Shown here: in pieces, positions 1 to 5,021 of the stretch
Numbering within the stretch: position 1 is the first letter of the stretch
Layout of the letters: every line of letters starts with the position of its first letter
Source of the DNA: Nitrospirota bacterium
GTDB lineage: Bacteria > Nitrospirota > Thermodesulfovibrionia > Thermodesulfovibrionales > Dissulfurispiraceae
Length of the DNA stretch: 6,085 nt
Assembly (NCBI GenBank): GCA_016212685.1
Contig: JACREW010000110.1
Location: 1 to 6,085, forward strand
Direction: 5' to 3'
The notes under the pieces: model-generated
Databases searched by the model: none
Told to the model about the DNA's origin: nothing
Seen by the model: only the letters and a program-made list of their open reading frames with translations
Program-made: the position numbers and the translations under genes

Positions 1-167
1 AGATCGAGTGAAACAAGGCATCGGCTCTCGTCGCAACATGTCTTATACAGTTGATTATCCGAGCAGCCCTGAAGCCCCTCATCTTTAACTGTTTCTACAT
101 CATGACCTTCTGCGCGGAAAAGATTTTGAGTGCGCGTGCCGAAGTTTTCGTCGAGTTTAAATTTCAT
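1..167 (-). CDS. DUF5615 PIN-like protein, probable toxin partner (3' end cut by window)
   Basis: Fifty-five codons are visible; the gene runs off the left edge. The translation begins MKFKLDENFGTR and continues with an E-G-H-D-V-E-T-V segment, a G-x-x-D turn near residue 40 and a hydrophobic strand (CLVSLD) at the edge. This is the pattern of the DUF5615 / Mut7-C-like PIN-fold family: an N-terminal acidic pair (D6, E7) after a beta strand, then AEGHDV, then the strand before the next conserved Asp. Members are small cytoplasmic proteins, predicted nucleases, usually encoded directly after a DUF433 protein. That is the arrangement here: the upstream DUF433 stop lies 8 nt before this ATG, so the two are probably co-transcribed. 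Toxin activity is inferred from family context. The catalytic C-terminal half is not visible, so intactness cannot be judged. Confidence 0.85.
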   Translation of the reverse strand, partial: MKFKLDENFGTRTQNLFRAEGHDVETVKDEGLQGCSDNQLYKTCCDESRCLVSLD

Positions 168-175
168 CCGGCTGC

Positions 176-409
176 TTATGCGGGGACCTCGACATAACGT
201 TCGCGCGACATCTCTGCGCCATATGCTATAGCCGCCCTAATGTCTTCTTCGGTAAGGTGCGGATATTCCTCAAGAATTTCTTTTATTGTCATGCCGCCGG
301 CAAGGAGGTCGAGAATAAGCGAAACCCAAATGCGCGTGCCTTTAATGCATGGTTTGCCGAAGCAAACATTCGGGTCAATGGAAATGCGCTCTAAAAGCGG
401 ATTGGTCAT
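176..409 (-). CDS. DUF433 domain protein, probable antitoxin
   Basis: This 77-residue protein matches the DUF433 family over its whole length. It has the N-terminal I-S-I-D-P-N-V-C-F-G-K-P-C-I-K-G-T-R-I block (residues 9-27), then helical segments with MTIKEILEEYP (about 40-50) and LTEEDIRAAIAYGAE (about 52-66), which resemble a winged or helix-turn-helix DNA-binding fold. DUF433 proteins are regarded as VapB-like antitoxins and are commonly paired with DUF5615 PIN-like proteins; the next gene here is such a protein, 8 nt downstream. The start is well supported by AAGGAGG at 416-422, six bases upstream of the ATG. A possible -10 hexamer (TAGAAT, minus strand, 439-444) lies upstream, but I see no good -35. 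DNA binding and neutralisation of the neighbour are inferred from the family. Confidence 0.88.
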   Translation of the reverse strand: MTNPLLERISIDPNVCFGKPCIKGTRIWVSLILDLLAGGMTIKEILEEYPHLTEEDIRAAIAYGAEMSRERYVEVPA

Positions 410-486
410 GCTAATCCTCCTTAATGCTTATTATTAACATTCTACAATATTTTGAACCAAAACGCATATCCGCCCCAAAATCCGCT

Positions 487-515
487 CTATGAGCCGTTGG
501 CTCAACGAGCCATAG
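487..515. repeat. Imperfect inverted repeat with CTATGAGCC motif
   Basis: Two 13-base arms (ctatgagccgttg and caacgagccatag) flank a 3-base loop. Five outer and five inner bases pair, with a 3x3 internal mismatch. Nested alternatives exist: gagcc/ggctc and ggctc/gagcc, each around a 3-base loop. The element sits in the 209-bp gap between the DUF433 gene and the broken PIN gene. There is no T-run beside it, so it does not look like an intrinsic terminator. The 9-mer CTATGAGCC at 487-495 recurs three times at the DRTGG/PHP junction (4637, 4658, 4675). The rest of the gap (423-618) shows no supportable gene. Confidence 0.5.
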
Positions 516-618
516 GCGAGTCATAGACCGGCAGTTGCAGATATTGAGAGACAAAGGAGTTTTGTCCACAGCTCGTAGAGGAGTTTAAGGGAAAGGGGAG
601 ATACGGGATAAGATAGTA

Positions 619-987
619 TTAATAAACTGAAGGGTTTGCTTTAAGTCCTGATTGTTCTATAAATGCTTTCGGCGTTATGTATTCTTCAAAGCCCTCAAAA
701 TCCTTGTCGTAAGCTATCAGGAATTTGATCCCCAGTTTTTTGACAACTGCCAATTGCTCAAGGTCTTTGTCTTTGATCTGATTTTTATACTTAGCCATTT
801 CTTTTTTGACATCGGCTGAGAAGACGACCATGCAGGTTTTCAGCAGATAATCCCTGAAGTATGCGGCCAGATCTTTATCATAGAACTTTTTGAAATACGC
901 CTGAACCTCTTTGATTACCCGCTCCGAGATTATGGCTTCGATCTGTCCGTTATTAAGAAGGCTTATGATTTTGTGGGAATTGCTTTT
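619..987 (-). pseudogene. PIN-domain protein, 5'-truncated remnant
   Basis: The reading frame is open for 122 codons from 987 to the TAA at 619-621. It reads NSHKIISLLNNGQIEAIISERVIKEV, then a helical middle, then DKDLEQLAVVKKLGIKFLIAYDKDF and a final ITPKAFIEQ. This is the PIN-domain (PilT N-terminus-like, toxin) pattern from just after the first strand to the end, with the ISE acidic site, the D-x-D helix start and the Y-D-K-D-F loop present. The usual first 15-20 residues, which carry the leading catalytic Asp (DTN-type motif), are missing. A TAA at 988-990 closes the frame directly upstream, neither other frame supplies a DTN-like segment, and there is no ATG, GTG or TTG between 987 and the internal ATG at 831. 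A protein of 70 residues from 831 would lack half of the fold. Most likely it is a decayed toxin gene; non-canonical initiation cannot be excluded. Confidence 0.72.
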
Positions 988-1008
988 TTATTCAGGAGAG
1001 ATTTATTC

Positions 1009-1197
1009 TTAGGCTGTTTTAGGACCGGTTTTATTTTTCTCGAATTTCAAGCACCCTATGCCCGAGGATTGATGGACGACCATCGAGGGCAGGTTCTTTG
1101 TCTTGAATTTCATAGCCTTACAGCCGTATGGGAAGTTTTTCTCCCACGTGATGTAAAAATACCTACATTTAAAGCAATCTATTTTTGAATTTTCCAT
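1009..1197 (-). CDS. Small four-cysteine conserved hypothetical protein
   Basis: With the ATG at 1197 the product is 62 residues: MENSKIDCFKCRYFYITWEK, followed by FPYGCKAMKFKTKNLPS and SSGIGCLKFE. Four cysteines (C8, C11, C26, C49) and the C-x-x-C-R-Y-F-x-x-T-W...P-Y-G-C-K-A-M-x-F-K core suggest a small metal-binding (zinc or iron-sulfur) domain. I recall similar short proteins in Desulfobacterota and Nitrospirota genomes, some labelled uracil-DNA glycosylase although too small to be that enzyme; treat that label as unreliable. An in-frame ATG at 1230 would add 11 residues (MEDKVFHRKKI) that do not look conserved and lie in a hairpin. Neither start has a clear Shine-Dalgarno sequence. It is cytoplasmic, with no signal peptide or membrane segment. 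The function is unknown. Confidence 0.72.
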   Translation of the reverse strand: MENSKIDCFKCRYFYITWEKNFPYGCKAMKFKTKNLPSMVVHQSSGIGCLKFEKNKTGPKTA

Positions 1198-1206
1198 AAT
1201 TTTTTT

Positions 1207-1233
1207 ACGATGGAAGACTTTGTCCTCCATCGT
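1207..1233 (-). promoter_or_regulatory. 12-bp hairpin in the leader of the Cys-rich gene
   Basis: The arms acgatggaagac and gtcctccatcgt surround a TTT loop. In minus-strand RNA all twelve positions pair, one as G·U; in plus-strand RNA that position is an A·C mismatch, which favours a minus-strand RNA role. The stem ends 9 bases (AAAAAAATT) before the ATG at 1197 and so occupies the position of a ribosome binding site; the alternative ATG at 1230 lies inside its 5' arm. No U-tract follows, so it is not a standard terminator. A translational control role is inference only. Confidence 0.5.
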
Positions 1234-1538
1234 ACATCAAAAATTTTATACGGGGTTGAGGTATACCTGCCTGCCAATAGATTATGACCCCAATTGAGCG
1301 ATTCTACTCCGGAAATATATGTCAGGCGCTGTGAAAAGACTTTAAACCCCTCACTTGTAATAACTCCCCCATCCCCCTCTTACTTTAAGAGGGGGACAGA
1401 GGGGGCGTTATCCGTCATCTACAACATTGGTAACTTGTTGGGTAATGCTTTTATAATCTCTCATATACACTTGAATTAACACTTTTTAAAGTCTTTGAGC
1501 AGTGCCTGATATATAAAGCCGCTTAACTTAGGTATGGA
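1234..1538. other. Gene-free spacer downstream of the signalling operon
   Basis: This 305-bp stretch separates the end of the NtrC-type gene from the Cys-rich gene. I find no protein with recognisable features in any frame; the 61-codon open frame on the plus strand runs through the palindrome and looks like chance. It contains the 52-bp palindromic element at 1360-1411 and is largely bounded by two copies of an 11-bp direct repeat. A TATAAA-like hexamer lies at about 1245-1250 on the minus strand, upstream of the Cys-rich gene, but I see no matching -35 at usual spacing. Confidence 0.6.
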
Positions 1539-1547
1539 TTATGACCC
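1280..1547. repeat. Pair of 11-bp direct repeats bounding the spacer
   Basis: The sequence gattatgaccc occurs at 1280-1290 and again at 1537-1547, 257 bp apart. The second copy covers the last two codons and stop codon of the NtrC-type gene. The interval between them contains the palindromic element. Such an arrangement could be a target-site duplication around an inserted non-autonomous element, but no terminal inverted repeats are evident next to the direct repeats, and chance is possible. Confidence 0.3.
1360..1411. repeat. 52-bp palindromic element (REP/MITE-like)
   Basis: The core is a perfect 10-bp stem (ccccctctta / taagaggggg) around a CTT loop at 1373-1395. It is flanked by a second pair of arms, ATAACTCCCCC at 1360-1370 and its near complement GGGGGCGTTAT at 1401-1411, with one mismatch. 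The two stem blocks are separated by 2 bases on one side and 5 on the other. This nested C-rich/G-rich form resembles dispersed intergenic palindromes of REP or MITE type. It lies 128 bp past the NtrC-type stop and could stabilise or end the operon transcript, but no T-tract follows on either strand. Confidence 0.65.
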
Positions 1548-2927
1548 TTTAGTAATATTGTATTTCTTCAAAAGGGCATGAAAATTCGTCCGCTGCATCC
1601 CGACCTCCGCCGCAGCCTTCGTAATATTCCAGTTATTCCGCTTCAAAGCCGTGAGCAGAAAATTTCTCTCGATCTCCTCGATTGACTTATTCCTTAAATC
1701 CTTTTTCTTTTTTTTCAGCTCTTTTAGCGTTGCCGGGATATCCACATCCTCTTCCAAAGGCGTTATTATATGTTCCGGCTTAAGCGTTCCGCCTTCGCAG
1801 ACTATGACCGCCCGGTGAATCACATTCTCGAGTTCCCTCACATTGCCGGGCCAGTCGTGGGCTATCACTTGGCGCATAGCCTCCGCCGAGATATGGGGGA
1901 CATCTCTGCCTGTTTCCTTGCCGTATTTGTGCAGGAAATGGTAAGCAAGCGCGGGGATGTCTTCTTTTCTGTCCCTGAGAGGCGGTATGGTGATGGGGAA
2001 CACGTTCAGCCTGTAAAAAAAATCCTCCCTGAATGCGCCTTCTTTTACCATCTCCGACAAATCCCTGTTTGTTGCCGCAATAAACCGGATGTCGATTTTA
2101 ACCGTCTTTCTGCCGCCGACCGACCTGAATTCCTTTTCCTGCAATGCCCTCAGGAGCTTTGCCTGCATCGGGAGCGGTAAATTGCTTATTTCGTCGAGAA
2201 AAACAGTCCCTCCGTTGGCTGTTTCGAGCATTCCTTTTTCTGTTGAAACCGCGCCGGTAAACGCGCCTTTCGCGTGACTGAAAAGCTCCGATTCCATAAG
2301 ATTTTCGGATATTGTACCGCAGTCGACCACTACAAAAGGCTGTTCTCTCCGGGCGCTGTTGTAATGTATGCCCCGCGCTACAAGCTCCTTTCCGGTGCCG
2401 CTTTCGCCTGTTATCAGCACGGTGCTTCCCGTTGACGCTACAGTAGCCATTAGCTTGAATACCTTCTGCATCCCCTTGGATGCGCCTATGATGTTGTCGA
2501 GGCTGTAAAGGGCATGTATCTCCTGTCTGAGTCGTATGTTTTCCGTTAAAAGATTTTTCTTTTCGAGGCACCTGCCGACCGCATTCAGCAGCGCATCCGG
2601 GGTAAAGGGTTTTTCTATATAATCGTATGCGCCGTATTTCAGGGCATCCACTGCTGTCTTGACCTCGCCGTAGCCGGTAATGATTATCACCTCTGTTTCG
2701 GGCCAATCCTCTTTTATCTTTTTGAGCAGGTCCATTCCTGTTACATCAGGCATGACGAGGTCCGTGAGCACCAGATCAAATGTTTTGTCGCTTAGTTTTT
2801 TAAAAGCATCGCCGGCGTTTTTTGCGGTCTCGAGGGTATAGCCTGCCGGCGAAAGGATTCTTACACAACTGCTCCTTACAATCTCTTCATCGTCAACTAT
2901 AAGTATTGCGGGATTGATCGAAGTCAT
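1539..2927 (-). CDS. Sigma-54-dependent NtrC-family response regulator
   Basis: The 462-residue product is full length for the NtrC class. Residues 7-123 form a receiver domain with the acidic pair D12/D13, phosphoacceptor D56, T84 and K106. The AAA+ domain follows at about 145-380, with Walker A GESGTGKE starting at G174, the sigma-54 contact loop GAFTGA at 221-226, Walker B GGTVFLDE at 239-246, and an arginine-finger region (FREDFFYRLNVFPITIPPLR). A lysine-rich linker (LKELKKKKKD) leads to a Fis-type HTH in the last 45 residues (NNWNITKAAAEVGMQRTNFH). It therefore activates sigma-54 RNA polymerase when phosphorylated and binds enhancer-like sites. The start lies 2 nt after the preceding receiver gene's stop, with AGGA upstream. 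It is the last gene of the operon. Its target promoters are not in this window; I found no -24/-12 site (GG-N10-GC). Confidence 0.95.
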   Translation of the reverse strand: MTSINPAILIVDDEEIVRSSCVRILSPAGYTLETAKNAGDAFKKLSDKTFDLVLTDLVMPDVTGMDLLKKIKEDWPETEVIIITGYGEVKTAVDALKYGAYDYIEKPFTPDALLNAVGRCLEKKNLLTENIRLRQEIHALYSLDNIIGASKGMQKVFKLMATVASTGSTVLITGESGTGKELVARGIHYNSARREQPFVVVDCGTISENLMESELFSHAKGAFTGAVSTEKGMLETANGGTVFLDEISNLPLPMQAKLLRALQEKEFRSVGGRKTVKIDIRFIAATNRDLSEMVKEGAFREDFFYRLNVFPITIPPLRDRKEDIPALAYHFLHKYGKETGRDVPHISAEAMRQVIAHDWPGNVRELENVIHRAVIVCEGGTLKPEHIITPLEEDVDIPATLKELKKKKKDLRNKSIEEIERNFLLTALKRNNWNITKAAAEVGMQRTNFHALLKKYNITKGS

Positions 2928-2929
2928 CG

Positions 2930-3301
2930 TTATGTTCCTATGCCGAGCACCTCGTTGATCCTCTCGATTAATGTATCAGGCGTAAAGGGTTTTTCGAGAT
3001 AATGGGCTGCGCCCGATGATATGGCTTCAACGATATGCTCTACCGTATCGTAACCGGTCATTATCATGACTCTCTGTTCAGGGCGTTGTTTTTTGATGTT
3101 CACAAGGACCTCGATGCCGTTCATGCCGGGCATCTTAAGGTCTATAAGCACAAGATCATATTCCCCCTGTTCGAAACGTTCAAGTCCTTCTTTGCCCGAA
3201 GCAGCGGTATCAATCTCGTATTCCTCCGGAACAAGCGTCCTCTCACAGCTTATTCTTACGATCTCTTCATCATCGATTACGAGTATCCTTGCCTTCGACA
3301 T
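2930..3301 (-). CDS. Stand-alone receiver-domain response regulator
   Basis: This 123-residue protein is a single CheY-like REC domain with no output domain. The phosphorylation site is complete: acidic residues D10/D11, phosphoacceptor D54 in LVLIDLKMPG, T82 in MIMTGY, and K104 in EKPFTPD. It is clearly related to the REC domain of the downstream NtrC-type protein (shared DDEEIVR-x-SC and EKPFTPD), which suggests a local duplication. The ATG follows the upstream HATPase stop directly (TAAATG) and is preceded by GGGGAGG inside that gene's end, so translation is probably coupled. It could be a phosphate sink, a phosphorelay intermediate, or a regulator acting by protein contact; the sequence does not decide. 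Confidence 0.93.
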   Translation of the reverse strand: MSKARILVIDDEEIVRISCERTLVPEEYEIDTAASGKEGLERFEQGEYDLVLIDLKMPGMNGIEVLVNIKKQRPEQRVMIMTGYDTVEHIVEAISSGAAHYLEKPFTPDTLIERINEVLGIGT

Positions 3302-3865
3302 TTATGCCTCCCCGCTATTGTAAATTTCTCCTTTCAAGGCGCTATTAATATCTTCCTTTATCAATTTTAAAACATCCGGCAGATTAACCGGCACGCCTTG
3401 AAGTTCTTTTTTCAGTTCTGAGGTGTCGAGTTTATATGAAAAACCGTCTCTCTCGCAAGAGAGTAAAAAATCCATATACGGATGCCCGCCTATCAGAACC
3501 GCCATAGTAGCGCCTATATCGCCGAGCGGCTTTCTGTCTATATGGCTGTTCTGAAACGCCGCCGTGATAACAGTTCCCCTGCCCGGGTGAGATTCTATCA
3601 GGAATGCGCCGTTGCACTCCTCTGCTGCCTGCGCAAGGAGAGGTATGCCGAGGCCGAACTTCTTTTTTCTCACGGGCTTTGTGCTGAAAAACGGGTCTTT
3701 AACCATTTCAATCGTCTCTGCGTCCATCCCTTTTCCATTGTCGCTTATTGTCAGCGTAAGCCTATCATCAGTAACGATGACGGTTATTCTTATCTCAACT
3801 CTGCTTGCGCCGGCGTCTATAGAGTTTTCAGCAATATCGAGTATGTGCAGCGACAGGTCTTCCAT
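3302..3865 (-). CDS. Short HATPase-domain protein lacking a phosphoacceptor histidine domain
   Basis: From the ATG at 3865 the product is 187 residues, MEDLSLHILDIAENSIDAGA onward. It has a GHKL ATP-binding fold from its first residues: N-box IAENSIDAGA (11-20), G1 box DNGKGMD (42-48), F-box DPFFSTKP (57-64), and G2 box FGLGIP (70-75). A family-specific tail of about 70 residues follows (PLGDIGATMAVLIGG..., DFLLSCERDGF, LDTSEL, VPVNLPDVLKLI). No HisKA/DHp domain is present, so it cannot autophosphorylate by the usual route and may be an accessory ATPase. I prefer 3865 because the family begins this way, because TAATG overlaps the PHP stop by one base, and because a GGAG lies 10 nt upstream. 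The ATG at 3889 would add MERWSDGV, which is encoded by the tandem repeat and not by the domain. Relatives occur beside electron-bifurcating hydrogenase genes in anaerobes. Confidence 0.88.
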   Translation of the reverse strand: MEDLSLHILDIAENSIDAGASRVEIRITVIVTDDRLTLTISDNGKGMDAETIEMVKDPFFSTKPVRKKKFGLGIPLLAQAAEECNGAFLIESHPGRGTVITAAFQNSHIDRKPLGDIGATMAVLIGGHPYMDFLLSCERDGFSYKLDTSELKKELQGVPVNLPDVLKLIKEDINSALKGEIYNSGEA

Positions 3866-3892
3866 TACTCCATCACTCCATCGCTCCATTCG
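3861..3892 (-). repeat. Four tandem 8-nt units at the PHP/HATPase overlap
   Basis: On the plus strand the units are tccattac, tccatcac, tccatcgc and tccattcg. On the coding strand each reads GNRATGGA or close to it (the rightmost begins CG), so each carries an ATG and a GGA, placing ATGs 8 nt apart at 3889, 3881, 3873 and 3865. The PHP frame ends here as E-W-S-D-G-V-M-E-stop; the downstream frame, shifted relative to it, reads M-E-R-W-S-D-G-V-M-E. The same heptapeptide WSDGVME is therefore encoded in two overlapping frames. The array also supplies the GGAG in front of the preferred HATPase start. Confidence 0.85.
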
Positions 3893-4620
3893 ATTCTTCT
3901 TTCACCTTTGAATGCCCGTGCTATTTCCTCAAATGATGCCTCCTCTAAAAAAAATGCGGTTGTCCTTCTGCCTATGTCGTCAAGGTGGTGAGCGTCAGAC
4001 GATGTTATCCAGGAGGAAGACCTGTACGCGCCGAACATGGCATCGGCCTTAGCCCTCTTTGTATTGTATGAGATTTCAAGGGCGTCGAATTGTATGCCCT
4101 CAGGAATAAATCCGAACTGAGATATGACGCTAAAAAACTCCCTGTCTATATGGCTCGCAACAGCAAGCCCGCCGTGGGAGTGAATCGCATCCACGAGGTC
4201 TTTGAGAGAGAAAAGGGTTGCATTGAAAAGCAGCCTTTTATTGAAACTTAATATCTCGTCCTTTTCGTTAACCACCAATTGGTAGGCCCTCAGCCTTTCA
4301 TCGTTCGCGCCGTCCGGCAGGTTTTTGTAAACGACTTCCTGAAAGGCGGCGATTTTTTCGATTGTGTCGAAAAGGGCGACTACATGGGCCTCTTCGTAAG
4401 ACGTAATCTCCATTGCGGGCAAAACCGTTATTCCTCTATCTTCCGCTATCCGCACTGCAATCTCCGCATTCTCAGCCGAATTATGATCCGATACGGCTAT
4501 TATATCGACGCCTCTTTTTAACGCTGTAGCTATTATCCTGCGGGGGGTCATATCCAGTTCGGCGCACGGCGACAGACAGGTGTGGATATGCAAATCCGCA
4601 ATAAATCGCTTATAGCTCAT
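3865..4620 (-). CDS. PHP-domain metal-dependent phosphoesterase
   Basis: The 251-residue product has the PHP metal-site motifs in order: DLHIHT (H11, H13), SDHN (D45, H46), E71 in AMEIT, H79, SHID (H157, D159) and SSDAHH (D209, H211). These ligands bind two or three metal ions for phosphate-ester hydrolysis. It carries the CLSPCAELDMTP signature after the HxH motif, typical of the PHP subgroup found beside anaerobic hydrogenase-type regulatory genes. It is cytoplasmic, with no signal peptide. Its substrate is unknown; in this setting it might remove phosphate from a nucleotide or from a signalling protein, which is inference. The start at 4620 is forced by an in-frame TGA two codons upstream, but no good Shine-Dalgarno precedes it, and the ATG lies inside a large inverted repeat. 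Its last eight codons are made of the 8-nt tandem repeat. Confidence 0.9.
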   Translation of the reverse strand: MSYKRFIADLHIHTCLSPCAELDMTPRRIIATALKRGVDIIAVSDHNSAENAEIAVRIAEDRGITVLPAMEITSYEEAHVVALFDTIEKIAAFQEVVYKNLPDGANDERLRAYQLVVNEKDEILSFNKRLLFNATLFSLKDLVDAIHSHGGLAVASHIDREFFSVISQFGFIPEGIQFDALEISYNTKRAKADAMFGAYRSSSWITSSDAHHLDDIGRRTTAFFLEEASFEEIARAFKGERRIEWSDGVME

Positions 4621-4696
4621 AGTTCATAGCTCATTACTATGAGCCATCAGCCATCAGCTATGAGCCAATTTGAGCTATGAGCCGTGAGCCATAAGC
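4608..4696 (-). repeat. Heptamer-type repeat forming a large inverted repeat over the DRTGG/PHP junction
   Basis: Arms of 26 bases at 4608-4633 and 4671-4696 match as inverted copies at 22 of 26 positions. In minus-strand RNA two of the four mismatches become G·U pairs, leaving two C·A. The 37-base spacer holds further copies of the same words: CTATGAGCC at 4637, 4658 and 4675, and gccatca twice at 4644-4657. A nested perfect 9-bp stem (gctcatagt at 4615-4623 with actatgagc at 4636-4644) places the PHP start codon (4618-4620) in an arm. Much of the region reads as degenerate 7-nt units (ATGGCTC / ATGAGCT). It provides the last residues of the DRTGG protein and the first of PHP. Confidence 0.75.
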
Positions 4697-5019
4697 ATAT
4701 TATAAAGCAACCCCGCTGTCTCGAATGTTGTCCTGTTAGTGGTCAGGATGGTTATATTTTCAGACTCGGCTTTTCTAACAGTGTCGGGCTCGGGAGACCT
4801 GCCGTTCGTTATGATTATGCCGGAGAGACCTTTTATAACGGCAACCGCCACGATATTCGGATGGGTTTGAAGCGTTATCCATATATCCCCTTCCTTGCCG
4901 TGTGCCATCACATCGGACAGGAGGTCGCTGATATAACATCCCGCCGCCTCCCTGTGCATGTCTCCGCTTACCCTTATATCGAGCCCCAGCCCCCCGGCAA
5001 TGTCAGTAACCTTCAGCAT
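4675..5019 (-). CDS. DRTGG-like domain regulatory protein
   Basis: This 114-residue cytoplasmic protein resembles the stand-alone DRTGG-domain proteins, a fold also seen in the N-terminal part of HPr kinase and in phosphotransacetylase/CBS-linked proteins. The supporting features are the segment GCYISDLLSDVMAHGKEGDIWIT (residues 27-49), the strand NIVAVAVIKGLSGIIITNGRSPEPDTVRKAE (about 55-85), and ITILTTNRTTFETAGLLY. The literal DRTGG string is absent, as is common in this subgroup. Such domains are thought to bind a small ligand, possibly a nucleotide, and to have a regulatory role; no catalytic residues are visible. The start is 2 nt after the upstream HATPase stop, with AAAGGA at a good distance. 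The last few residues (AHGS) come from the repeat element and may not be functional. Confidence 0.82.
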   Translation of the reverse strand: MLKVTDIAGGLGLDIRVSGDMHREAAGCYISDLLSDVMAHGKEGDIWITLQTHPNIVAVAVIKGLSGIIITNGRSPEPDTVRKAESENITILTTNRTTFETAGLLYNMLMAHGS

Positions 5020-5021
5020 GT

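Noticed and set aside
1360..1411. Rho-independent terminator of the operon
   Set aside because: The stem is strong, but no T-tract follows on either strand and it lies more than 120 bp past the stop, so it is called a palindromic repeat.
1294..1479. Possible 61-residue protein in the spacer
   Set aside because: The frame crosses the palindromic element, has no ribosome binding site or family signature, and is short enough to be chance.
1770..2180. 136-codon plus-strand open frame
   Set aside because: It is antisense to the conserved AAA+ domain and is explained by codon structure of the real gene.
2098..2706. 202-codon open frame on the minus strand inside the NtrC-type gene
   Set aside because: It overlaps the AAA+ and REC coding sequence in another frame; its product is rich in Arg and Gly and low-complexity, with no domain pattern.
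3389..3406. Sigma-54 (-24/-12) promoter near a GGCAC...TTG word
   Set aside because: The GG-to-GC spacing of ten bases is not met, and the word lies inside the HATPase coding sequence.
3482..3991. 169-codon plus-strand open frame across the HATPase/PHP junction
   Set aside because: It is antisense to two well-supported genes, and its translation shows no recognisable motif. No start signal was seen.
4608..4696. CRISPR array
   Set aside because: Units are about 7 nt and degenerate, with no regular spacers and no cas genes; it is a tandem/inverted repeat.
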